Position numbers and translations under genes: made by a program. From the NCBI GenBank assembly GCA_024650095.1, contig JANKMV010000177.1, positions 1-5,213 of the forward strand: a DNA stretch of 5,213 nt. Reading direction: 5' to 3'. The notes under the pieces are model-generated. The model made no database searches. It was not told where the DNA came from and worked only from the letters and a program-made list of their open reading frames with translations. Source of the stretch: Bacillota bacterium (GTDB lineage: Bacteria > Bacillota > Dethiobacteria > Dethiobacterales > Dethiobacteraceae). This document shows positions 1-5,132 of the stretch, piece after piece (the stretch's first letter is position 1; each line of letters starts with the position of its first letter).

Positions 1-128
1 AGAAACGCGCCCTGAACAGCATCTTCAGCCAAGTTACTATCCTTTAGTATATCAACAGCAACATGATACATTAAAGGCCAATATTGGCAATATAACTGTT
101 CCAATATCATAGCCTTGCTCTTTACCAC
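1..128 (-). CDS. ECF-type RNA polymerase sigma-70 factor, N-terminal fragment (cut by left edge)
   Basis: The gene reads leftward and leaves the window after 42 complete codons. The translated start includes LEQLYCQYWPLMYHVA (residues 9-24), then ILKDSNLAEDAVQGAF (27-42). This matches the start of sigma-70 region 2, where family members commonly read 'LY..YWPLMY..A..IL.D...AEDAVQEAF'. By family knowledge, the protein would bind core RNA polymerase and direct it to a small regulon, often controlled by an anti-sigma factor. The start is taken as the GTG at 128-126: an in-frame TGA lies three codons upstream, and GGAG/GAGG purine motifs at 133-141 provide a ribosome site. One oddity is glycine at residue 39, where glutamate is usual in the AVQ-E-AF motif. 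Regions 3-4 and any anti-sigma partner lie outside the window, so intactness and exact subgroup cannot be judged. Confidence 0.75.
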   Translation of the reverse strand, partial: MVKSKAMILEQLYCQYWPLMYHVAVDILKDSNLAEDAVQGAF

Positions 129-250
129 AATGCCTCACTCCTATTTCAAATTTGATAATGGATTGTAGATAAACGATCTCGCTTTAATTGTGAGGCGGAG
201 AATGATTGATGATTTAGTCACCATATGAATAATCTCAATATTCTATCTAA

Positions 251-400
251 CTATTTCTATTTATCTCTAAAAAACCCCTTCTTTACATATATTTCTTGTT
301 TTCTCTTCGCAACAGGGATATTGAAAAAAGGATCCAGTTGATAAAAGGCTCGACGGCAGAGCTTACAGATTGGTTAGAAGCGAATATTTCAAAGCTTTAA
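251..400 (+). pseudogene. Start-less reading-frame remnant, possible C-terminal tail of a lost gene
   Basis: This frame is open from just after a TAA at 248-250 to the TAA at 398-400, but it has no ATG and no ribosome site. Its last 30 residues look protein-like (charged and helical, beginning RNRDIEKRIQLIKG and ending TDWLEANISKL), whereas the first 19 codons are low-complexity, hydrophobic and AT-rich. A strong hairpin terminator lies 32 bases past the stop, as expected for the end of a real gene. I infer that the 3' end of a plus-strand gene survives here, with its body lost by deletion or rearrangement near position 300. I do not recognise the family. It could also be chance coding in intergenic DNA. 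Confidence 0.3.
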
Positions 401-432
401 AGGATTTTTTTCATTACTCTACGTCAAACCAA

Positions 433-465
433 AAAAAGAAGCTGAAAACAATACAGCTTCTTTTT
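433..465. terminator. Strong bidirectional intrinsic terminator
   Basis: A perfect 12-bp inverted repeat (AAAAAGAAGCTG at 433-444, CAGCTTCTTTTT at 454-465) encloses a 9-base loop. The stem runs into T tracts on either strand (TTTTTGCTTT on plus, TTTTTTTGG on minus), so it could end transcripts from both sides. On plus it follows the gene remnant ending at 400. On minus no intact gene runs into it directly; the nearest is the toxin gene ending at 703. Confidence 0.8.
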
Positions 466-510
466 GCTTTATATTTACAGGGTTGATTCAAGAATTTGAC
501 GAGGTGGAGT

Positions 511-648
511 ATGGAAAAAACGAGTCAACTATCTGATAGAAACAAAGAAATCGTCCACGAAAAAGACACAAAAGCCTGCCTCGGCAATCATCTTTGCTGG
601 TACTGCTATAGAATAGTAAAGAGCACGAACATCAACGAAATGCAGTAA
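511..648 (+). CDS. Possible small protein of 45 residues, unknown function
   Basis: An ATG at 511 is preceded by GAGGTGG (501-507), a fair ribosome site with short spacing, and is followed by 44 further sense codons ending in TAA at 646-648. The product is hydrophilic at the start (EKTSQLSDRNKEIVHEKD), then has a cysteine- and aromatic-rich centre, CLGNHLCWYCYRIV (residues 23-36), with three cysteines that might bind a metal or form a short hairpin. I do not recognise it. A second frame over the same DNA is also open for a short distance, and the surroundings look like gene debris. It may therefore be a chance ORF or the broken N terminus of a longer gene. No terminator follows it. Confidence 0.3.
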   Translation: MEKTSQLSDRNKEIVHEKDTKACLGNHLCWYCYRIVKSTNINEMQ

Positions 649-702
649 CTTTACTGATCTAGTCGCGGAGCGTGAGCCTTGTGTTCATCTTTATCACCCA
701 TG

Positions 703-975
703 TCAGAACAAGTCGCTGTGCGTCCCTGTTCTGGTCAAATACAAAATCAGCTCATCGTCCGCAATTTCATAAATCATAAGCCAGTCGGGAGTGATATGGC
801 ACTCCCGACAGCCTGTATACTTACCTTTTAGCGGGTGGTCTCTATAACTTTCGGCAAGGGTCTCGCCGGCGGAAAGTTTTTTGATAACCTCCGTCAAAAG
901 GTCTAGGTTATACCCTCGCCTGGCCGCCAGCTTTACGTCCTTTTGAAATCTTGCGGTGGGTTTAACTGCATACAT
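703..975 (-). CDS. yafQ: YafQ-family mRNA interferase toxin (type II toxin-antitoxin)
   Basis: This 90-residue protein is full length for the YafQ branch of the RelE/ParE superfamily. These toxins are ribosome-dependent endoribonucleases that cut mRNA in the A site and stop translation until the antitoxin neutralises them. The family's active-site set is complete when aligned from memory with E. coli YafQ: His47 in DHPLKG, His60 in ECHITPDW, Asp64-Trp65, and the C-terminal TGTHSDLF carrying His86 and Phe90. The N-terminal basic helix (RFQKDVKLAARRG, 9-21) is also typical. Its ATG (975-973) overlaps the antitoxin stop by one base (TGATG), so it is probably translated by coupling; no strong ribosome site of its own is visible. 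The toxin is expected to be active. No clear terminator is seen downstream. Confidence 0.93.
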   Translation of the reverse strand: MYAVKPTARFQKDVKLAARRGYNLDLLTEVIKKLSAGETLAESYRDHPLKGKYTGCRECHITPDWLMIYEIADDELILYLTRTGTHSDLF

Positions 976-1250
976 CAGGTAAGCAACTCTTTCATCATTT
1001 GTTCAACATCCGTATACGACTTGCCTACTGCCGGATTCTTTTTCATCTGCTCTACCTCTTCCATTGCAGCTATTGTATCGGCATTAGGAACATCCATGGA
1101 AACCTCAAAAGGTATCCGTTGCTGCCTGACCATAGTTTTTGCAAAAACATTAAATGCAGCCGTCATGGTTAAACCTAAATCATTGCAAAGTTCGTCAAAT
1201 TCACGTTTCAAATACGCGTCCATACGAATGTTAATATTGGTCTGAGCCAT
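975..1250 (-). CDS. dinJ: RelB/DinJ-family antitoxin, ribbon-helix-helix
   Basis: This 91-residue antitoxin is the cognate partner of the downstream YafQ toxin. The N terminus (AQTNINIRMD, residues 2-11) is the DNA-binding beta ribbon. It is followed by helices at about 12-24 (AYLKREFDELCND) and 29-43 (MTAAFNVFAKTMVRQ), then the conserved RIPFEV (45-50), which is typical of RelB/DinJ proteins. The acidic C-terminal part (51-91) is the expected toxin-wrapping region. By family knowledge, the protein neutralises YafQ and, as a dimer or in complex with the toxin, represses its own promoter. The start is set at the ATG at 1250 because AGGTGAT (about 1256-1262) lies just before it. A GTG three codons upstream falls inside that ribosome site and is unlikely to be used. 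The two genes overlap by one base. Confidence 0.93.
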   Translation of the reverse strand: MAQTNINIRMDAYLKREFDELCNDLGLTMTAAFNVFAKTMVRQQRIPFEVSMDVPNADTIAAMEEVEQMKKNPAVGKSYTDVEQMMKELLT

Positions 1251-1278
1251 AGCAATCACCTCATTTCTCGTTACCTAT

Positions 1279-1307
1279 ATTGTATGTAAATTCATTTACA
1301 TTGTCAA
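1279..1307 (-). promoter_or_regulatory. Sigma-A promoter of the toxin-antitoxin operon
   Basis: Reading leftward, TTGACA (1307-1302) is followed by a 17-base spacer and TACAAT (1284-1279). The -35 is a perfect consensus, the -10 matches at 5 of 6 positions, and the spacing is optimal. The antitoxin ATG is about 30 bases downstream of the -10, leaving a short leader with the ribosome site. Confidence 0.8.
1284..1301. promoter_or_regulatory. Putative antitoxin operator (8+2+8 palindrome)
   Basis: ATGTAAAT-TC-ATTTACAT is a perfect 8-bp inverted repeat with a 2-base centre. It fills the spacer between the -35 and -10 boxes and touches the -10. Ribbon-helix-helix antitoxins bind such palindromes and block RNA polymerase, so this is the obvious site for autoregulation. 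The binding itself is inferred. Confidence 0.75.
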
Positions 1308-1438
1308 TAAATATATATTCGATCTTTGCCGATATAGTTTACGAGGGTTTACTTTTTATCAAATTATATGTTTATTGAAGCCAAATTCACTCGCCATAAA
1401 ATAGAGGCTGAAAATAAAACAGCTTAGATTTGAAGGGT

Positions 1439-1464
1439 TAATACCAGGCTTAATACGGGTATTA
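1439..1464. repeat. Small overlapping palindromes in the antitoxin-SASP gap
   Basis: TTAATAC occurs twice in direct orientation and once inverted (GTATTA). This allows either a 7-bp stem with a 12-base loop (1439-1445 with 1458-1464) or a compact 6+2+6 palindrome (1451-1464). About 30 bases to the left, 1404-1425 is a weak imperfect stem that resembles the terminator hairpin at 433-465 but lacks a T tract. No gene is seen in 1308-1510. The role is unknown. Confidence 0.4.
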
Positions 1465-1510
1465 TTCAGGGAGTCTATTTTTACGCCTCAATTTATTATA
1501 ACAGTAATAT

Positions 1511-1535
1511 AAAAAGCCCCATACGTGGAGCTTTT
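1511..1535 (-). terminator. Intrinsic terminator of the SASP gene
   Basis: On the minus strand AAAAGCTCC, a 6-base loop, and GGGGCTTTT form a 9-bp stem with one G-U pair, followed by a fifth T and an AT-rich stretch. The hairpin begins about five bases after the SASP stop codon and belongs to that gene. The A-rich side also makes it weakly plausible on the plus strand. Confidence 0.75.
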
Positions 1536-1540
1536 AGTCT

Positions 1541-1747
1541 TTATGATGATTTTACTTTATTCTCTTTGCGTAGCCGTCTTGACATTACTCCGCCTATTTT
1601 ACCTGTTTCGCGGGCAGTCATGTTTTCCCAACCTTGCTCCTTAACCTTGTCTCCAAGTCCTAGTTCATCGGCAATCTCTATTTTCATTCGCTCCATTTCT
1701 AGTTCTCGTGGCGTCATCTTTTCTGGCTTTTTCTTATACTTTGGCAT
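1541..1747 (-). CDS. Small acid-soluble spore protein, alpha/beta type
   Basis: This 68-residue protein would bind forespore DNA and protect it from UV and chemical damage in the dormant spore, and be degraded at germination. The family core is visible: KIEIADELGLG (22-32), which contains the EIA stretch where the germination protease GPR usually cuts, and the C-terminal signature ARETGKIGGVMSRRL (45-59), equivalent to the 'GxxGGxMxRRL' DNA-contact region. The lysine-rich N terminus (KYKKKPEK) and the short KENKVKSS tail differ from classical Bacillus proteins. The ATG at 1747 is chosen because AAGGAGG lies just upstream with good spacing; an upstream in-frame start would add 21 atypical residues. 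The gene follows trkH on the same strand after 114 bases, but has its own promoter and terminator. It implies an endospore-forming host. Confidence 0.85.
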   Translation of the reverse strand: MPKYKKKPEKMTPRELEMERMKIEIADELGLGDKVKEQGWENMTARETGKIGGVMSRRLRKENKVKSS

Positions 1748-1813
1748 GCGAACCTCCTTGTTACAGCTACATAGATCAGCTATTTTTGCGTTACACATAT
1801 GTACTGTCAACGC

Positions 1814-1842
1814 TAGTATGTACTACTGTCAAGGAGATATTC
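1814..1842 (-). promoter_or_regulatory. Probable sigma-G (forespore) promoter of the SASP gene
   Basis: Reading leftward, GAATA (1842-1838) is followed by a 17-base spacer and CATACTA (1820-1814). These fit the forespore sigma-G pattern, roughly GHATR and CATNNTA, which known alpha/beta SASP genes use. The start site would fall near 1807, giving a leader of about 60 bases. Two TTGACA-like sequences nearby (1832-1827, 1810-1805) lack good -10 partners. Confidence 0.55.
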
Positions 1843-1861
1843 TCTCATTTTTTTTAGATAA

Positions 1862-3334
1862 CTATCTTCGGCCTAGACGCAAGGGCTGAACATGACGCCG
1901 AGATAACGATTCAGGTAACATAAACGATAAAACTGTATAAATTTCCAGGCGTCCAATCAGCATTAATACCGCTAACCAGATTTTAGCTCCATCTACTAAT
2001 ACGGCATATGTGTGCGTGGGCCCCACAAGGCCTAAACCTGGGCCTACATTGCCCTGAGCTGATGCCACCGCGGACAGAGCTGTGACCAAATCGTAATCCA
2101 AAGAGGTTAGATAAAGCACAGAACAGGCAAAAATAAGTAAATAGAGACAGACAAATGCCACAATACGATTAACCAGTTCTGGGGCAATGACTTGTTCCCC
2201 AACCCGTAGGGGAATAACCTCCCAGGGTCGAATCGCTTTTCGTACTTCACGCCAGAAGAATTTTAGCACCACTAAAATTCGAATTTGCTTAATGGCACCA
2301 CCTGTAGACCCACCACAACCACCAACAAACATTAGTAATAATAAGAGCATACGGGAAAACTCAGGCCATAGATCAAAATCTGCCGTGGTAAAACCCGTAG
2401 TGGTGACCATGGACGTCACCTGAAAGAGCGCATGTCGGATAGAATACTCCAATGGATAGCCAGTAGGTATAACAGAAATGGTTAAAAGAAGCGTTGCTAG
2501 GACAATGGTCAACAAATAAAAACGCGCTTCCCCATCCTTTAGTACATCCCTAACACGTCCGAGTAAGAGATGATAATATAGAGCAAAATTACCGCCTGCC
2601 ACTAACATAAAAAATATGATTGCCCATTCAACACGTGGATTGGCAAAGGCGGCCACACTAGCGCTCCTCGTGGAAAAACCACCCGTAGCCATGGTGGCAA
2701 AGGCATGGGTGAGCGCATCAAAAATTGAAAAGCCAAGCATATGTAAAACAACCGTTTGCACTGCGGTTAAGGCAATATATATCAGCCACAGTACTTTCGC
2801 TGTTTGCGCAATACGCGGTGTCACCATTTGCGTGAGCGGTCCAGGAGCCTCCGCCTGCATCAATAAACTCGCACTAACACCAAGACGAGGGAAAACGGCC
2901 ACAAATAAGACGATGATACCCATGCCACCTAACCAATGCGTCATGGCACGCCAAAGTAACACACCCTCTGCTAAACTTTCAACATCTGCGATCACAGTGG
3001 CACCAGTGGTGGATAAACCAGACATGGCTTCAAAAAAAGCATCTACTAAGGTGGGAACGCTGCCGGAAAAGAGAAATGGCAAGGCACTAAATAATGAGGC
3101 TAACAGCCAAGCTAACGTTACAAAAGCATAGCTTTCTCGCAGTGTTAGACCACTAGGTGCCTGACCACCGCGCAGGAAAGCCCAAGCTGCAAGGATAGTT
3201 AAAACAATGGCAATACTAAAAGCAATCCGCTCGCTTCCATCCCCCCACATTGCCCACAGGAGTGGCACCAACATCGCAAAAGATAAATATAGGAGCACTG
3301 AACCTAACAAGTAAAAAATCCCACGCCATCTCAT
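1862..3334 (-). CDS. trkH: TrkH-type potassium uptake channel subunit
   Basis: This 490-residue membrane protein is close to the usual TrkH length. It is the ion-conducting subunit of the Trk system. TrkH folds as four pseudo-repeats, each contributing one pore-loop filter segment, and all four are visible: STTGAT (108-113), ATGGFST (216-222), TTTGFTT (311-317) and QGNVGPG (427-433). The conserved WLGGMG (134-139), the glycine-rich gating loop GGCGGSTGGAIK (338-349) in the middle of the third repeat, and a C-terminal IGRLEIYTVL (460-469) are also present. About ten strongly hydrophobic segments are spread along the chain. The ATG at 3334 overlaps the trkA stop (ATGA, 4 bases), and only a weak ribosome site is visible, suggesting translational coupling to trkA. 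KtrB is a close relative, but the partner's double RCK architecture favours TrkH. No strong terminator follows. Confidence 0.95.
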   Translation of the reverse strand: MRWRGIFYLLGSVLLYLSFAMLVPLLWAMWGDGSERIAFSIAIVLTILAAWAFLRGGQAPSGLTLRESYAFVTLAWLLASLFSALPFLFSGSVPTLVDAFFEAMSGLSTTGATVIADVESLAEGVLLWRAMTHWLGGMGIIVLFVAVFPRLGVSASLLMQAEAPGPLTQMVTPRIAQTAKVLWLIYIALTAVQTVVLHMLGFSIFDALTHAFATMATGGFSTRSASVAAFANPRVEWAIIFFMLVAGGNFALYYHLLLGRVRDVLKDGEARFYLLTIVLATLLLTISVIPTGYPLEYSIRHALFQVTSMVTTTGFTTADFDLWPEFSRMLLLLLMFVGGCGGSTGGAIKQIRILVVLKFFWREVRKAIRPWEVIPLRVGEQVIAPELVNRIVAFVCLYLLIFACSVLYLTSLDYDLVTALSAVASAQGNVGPGLGLVGPTHTYAVLVDGAKIWLAVLMLIGRLEIYTVLSFMLPESLSRRHVQPLRLGRR

Positions 3335-4716
3335 GGTTGTTCCAACCAGTGCCGCATACTCTTCTGCTTACCTTCCCCCTCATCCATCAGGTATGCCATG
3401 CTGGTAGCACTGTGACCATCGGGTAACAGTAACAGAAGATGATCCCCTACTTGCACCCCTTCCTGCTGAGTTAACGATAAGAGTTCACCATTGCGCACTA
3501 AAGCGCACCAAATAGCCCCATCGGGTAAACGATCCCTGCCAAAGCGTTTGCCCACAAGTGACATCCCCACTTGCACAACTATTTCCCAAGCTTGCACGGG
3601 GCCTCGACCTAAAATGGAGAGGCGACGGGCTTTTTCACGGTTTAGTAAACGAAACACTGCCTCTGCAAATAACGTGGGTGGGGAAACGATGGAGACATTA
3701 CCTACCGCAGCTAACGCTGCTTGGCATGATGTACTTCGTAACACAGCCAGTATGTGCGTTAAATCCATGCTTTTGGCAAGGAGAGCCAGTAAAACGTTTA
3801 CGAGATCATCATCACTGGCCGCAACAAACATATCCGATTTTTTATTAATAATGGAAACAAAAAATTCTTTATCCGTCACATCCCCCAGATACACCCGAGT
3901 GCGGGGAAGTTTTTCTGCCAGTTCTTCACAACGCGTGCGGTTAGCTGCGATAATAATAGTCTCCCTCTGTAGATCTAACTTCCCAAGTAAGACGGCGATC
4001 TGATACCCTAGCGAGCTACCTCCACCGATTAAGATTCTTTGCGGTAGCAAACGCTGTGCACGTTGAGGAAACCAATGGGCTTTTCGCAACGGAGTTCCCA
4101 CAATATAAATAAGATCACCGACCGTTAAGATATGATCTTCGGCGGGTAGCCACGTTTCACCATTGCGAGTAATAGCACAGATCATGCCCTGCCCAGGTAA
4201 TTCAATTTCCTTAATTCTCTGACCCGTAAAATGCGAATCAGCGGACAAAGTGTAAGCCACTAAGGCAACACGACCTCCTACCAGCAGTAAGTTGGCCGTC
4301 ATGCCAGGTTCAATAATCTGTTTGAGAACCTCCTTTGCTGCCAATAGCACAGGATCTAAAAGTAAATCCACAGCTTGCATTTCTTCCGCTAACAGATGAT
4401 TACCTGAATGATATTCTGGGTTTTGCAAACAAGTTGCAACTAGAGGGACACCCAGCCTTTTTGCTGTTACGCAAGCGAGCAGATTGACCTCATCAACGCC
4501 TGTGGCAGCAATAAATAAGCCCGCACCGCTAATGCCCACTGCCAACAATGTTCCCAAAGAGGTGGTGTCGCCGTGGATAACTTGCCCATCAATATATTGA
4601 CTCAGCAAATCCACCTGACTCCGATTGCGTTCAATCACCACCACTTCATGCGATGATGACAGCAACATCGCCAGCTCTTTTCCAATTTCACCACCCCCGG
4701 CTATTACAACTCGCAT
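3331..4716 (-). CDS. trkA: TrkA, cytoplasmic double-RCK regulator of potassium uptake
   Basis: This 461-residue soluble protein matches the two-RCK TrkA of E. coli in length and order. It forms the nucleotide-sensing ring under the TrkH channel. The first Rossmann unit has GGGEIG (7-12), Glu29 after the second strand (consistent with NAD(H)), HGD (48-50) and ATGVDEVN (71-78). Its RCK-C domain is at about 140-208. The second Rossmann unit starts with GGGSSLG (231-237) and has GD (278-279) and ASDDDLVN (300-307), with RCK-C at about 373-432. In the second unit the expected acidic residue after strand 2 is replaced (AAN, 257-259), so its nucleotide binding may be weakened. The ATG at 4716 is preceded by a GGGGGGAT ribosome site; an upstream TTG would add 11 unlike residues. 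It overlaps trkH by 4 bases, forming one operon. Confidence 0.95.
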   Translation of the reverse strand: MRVVIAGGGEIGKELAMLLSSSHEVVVIERNRSQVDLLSQYIDGQVIHGDTTSLGTLLAVGISGAGLFIAATGVDEVNLLACVTAKRLGVPLVATCLQNPEYHSGNHLLAEEMQAVDLLLDPVLLAAKEVLKQIIEPGMTANLLLVGGRVALVAYTLSADSHFTGQRIKEIELPGQGMICAITRNGETWLPAEDHILTVGDLIYIVGTPLRKAHWFPQRAQRLLPQRILIGGGSSLGYQIAVLLGKLDLQRETIIIAANRTRCEELAEKLPRTRVYLGDVTDKEFFVSIINKKSDMFVAASDDDLVNVLLALLAKSMDLTHILAVLRSTSCQAALAAVGNVSIVSPPTLFAEAVFRLLNREKARRLSILGRGPVQAWEIVVQVGMSLVGKRFGRDRLPDGAIWCALVRNGELLSLTQQEGVQVGDHLLLLLPDGHSATSMAYLMDEGEGKQKSMRHWLEQP

Positions 4717-4830
4717 GTTATCCCCCCGGTTTTTATAGACAAAATACAACTTTCTTTACCACTCCACCAACCTGATGGATTACAGAAATATTAAACACGC
4801 CTGGTTTTCTTCAATTCGCTTCTTGCTCTT
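4717..4830. other. trkA upstream region, no gene and no clear promoter
   Basis: These 114 bases contain the trkA ribosome site (about 4720-4728) and otherwise no open frame of note. On the minus strand several weak -10-like stretches occur (for example TATAAA near 4732-4737), but none has a convincing -35 partner. I looked for, and do not see, a c-di-AMP (ydaO) riboswitch core, which controls potassium transporter genes in many Bacillota. The trkA promoter may lie here or within the repeats to the right. Confidence 0.4.
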
Positions 4831-4840
4831 GGTATAATAA

Positions 4841-4880
4841 GAAAAGCGCACTTATTCGATTTCCTTAAAATGCGCTTTTC
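4841..4880. repeat. Long-loop hairpin in repeat copy 1
   Basis: GAAAAGCGCA (4841-4850) pairs perfectly with TGCGCTTTTC (4871-4880) around a 20-base loop. The right arm ends in TTTTC and the minus-strand arm ends in CTTTTCTTAT, so it may act as a weak terminator, better on the minus strand. The long loop makes this uncertain. Confidence 0.65.
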
Positions 4881-4893
4881 GATACTGACTACA

Positions 4894-4924
4894 TTGACCG
4901 CATGCTAATTGCAAGCGATATAAT
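4894..4924 (+). promoter_or_regulatory. Promoter-like boxes with 19-bp spacer, repeat copy 1
   Basis: TTGACC (4894-4899), a 19-base spacer, and a perfect TATAAT (4919-4924). The spacer holds an imperfect dyad, CGCATGC-TAATT-GCAAGCG (4899-4917), with one mismatched pair. A 19-bp spacer is too long for efficient sigma-A use alone but is typical of MerR-family activated promoters. Confidence 0.4.
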
Positions 4925-4931
4925 TTCCTGC

Positions 4932-4987
4932 CAGTATAAGAAAAGCGCACTATTCGATTTCCTTGAAATGCGCTTTTCAATACTGAC
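4932..4987. repeat. Extended hairpin in repeat copy 2
   Basis: CAGTAT (4932-4937) and GAAAAGCGCA (4940-4949) pair with TGCGCTTTTC (4969-4978) and ATACTG (4980-4985). This makes about 16 pairs with a small internal loop around a 19-base terminal loop. The outer arm (ATACTG) can instead pair with sequence near 5028-5033, so this hairpin competes with the one downstream. Confidence 0.65.
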
Positions 4988-4991
4988 TACA

Positions 4992-5022
4992 TTGACCGCT
5001 TGCTAATTGCAAGCGAGATAAT
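4992..5022 (+). promoter_or_regulatory. Promoter-like boxes with 19-bp spacer and perfect dyad, repeat copy 2
   Basis: TTGACC (4992-4997), a 19-base spacer and GATAAT (5017-5022). The spacer is filled by a perfect 7-bp dyad, CGCTTGC-TAATT-GCAAGCG (4997-5015). It points at the gene starting at 5133 and would give a leader of about 100 bases. The outer inverted repeat TACTGACT/AGTCAGTA (4981-4988, 5026-5033) encloses the whole unit. The regulatory role is inferred. Confidence 0.45.
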
Positions 5023-5132
5023 ATCAGTCAGTATAAGAAAGGCGCGCGTATTGAATGCTTGTAAAAATTAGCGCTAGCAAAATGCAATTGATATCCCTGT
5101 GGTATTAATAAAAGAAAAAATAGGAGGTCTTT

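Larger units (their letters stand above)
4832..5046. repeat. Tandem 98-bp repeats (two copies plus decayed third) with nested dyads
   Basis: The unit starts near GTATAAGAAAAGCGCA and recurs with a period of 97-99 bases: copy 1 from about 4832, copy 2 from about 4933, and a partial copy 3 from about 5031 that diverges after GAAAGGCGCG. Copies 1 and 2 differ by only a few substitutions and short indels over most of their length. Each copy contains a perfect 10-bp stem (GAAAAGCGCA with TGCGCTTTTC) around a 19-20 base loop, then TACTGACTACATTGACC, then a second dyad around TAATT. There is no coding capacity. It is too short and too few-copied for CRISPR. It could be an intergenic mobile repeat or a duplicated regulatory region. 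Confidence 0.85.

Noticed and set aside
943..1245. Plus-strand open frame of 100 codons opposite the antitoxin gene
   Set aside because: It has no ribosome site, lies almost entirely antisense to a clearly recognised antitoxin, and its composition is not that of a known family.
1251..1259. GTG start at 1259 for the antitoxin
   Set aside because: The GTG lies inside the AGGTGAT ribosome site that serves the ATG at 1250.
1748..1810. Upstream in-frame start for the spore protein, adding 21 residues
   Set aside because: The extra residues are unlike SASP sequences, and the AAGGAGG ribosome site sits inside that extension just before the ATG at 1747.
1834..1861. Terminator directly after trkH
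   Set aside because: Only 4-5 bp stems are possible (for example GAGA-ATA-TCTC) and none is followed by a T tract on the minus strand.
1566..1889. Plus-strand open frame opposite the spore protein gene
   Set aside because: It is a serine-rich shadow of the minus-strand SASP gene and its upstream region, with no ribosome site.
2187..4003. Several plus-strand open frames opposite trkH and trkA
   Set aside because: All are antisense to two genes with complete family motifs, overlap each other in different frames, and lack start signals.
4717..4749. TTG start at 4749 for TrkA, adding 11 residues
   Set aside because: The ATG at 4716 has a GGGGGGAT ribosome site and begins directly with the Rossmann strand, as in other TrkA proteins.
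4717..5040. c-di-AMP (ydaO) riboswitch ahead of trkA
   Set aside because: I could not find its conserved core on the minus strand; the structured DNA here is the tandem repeat instead.
4832..5046. CRISPR array
   Set aside because: There are only two full copies with a 98-base period, the whole unit repeats without unique spacers, and no cas gene is nearby.
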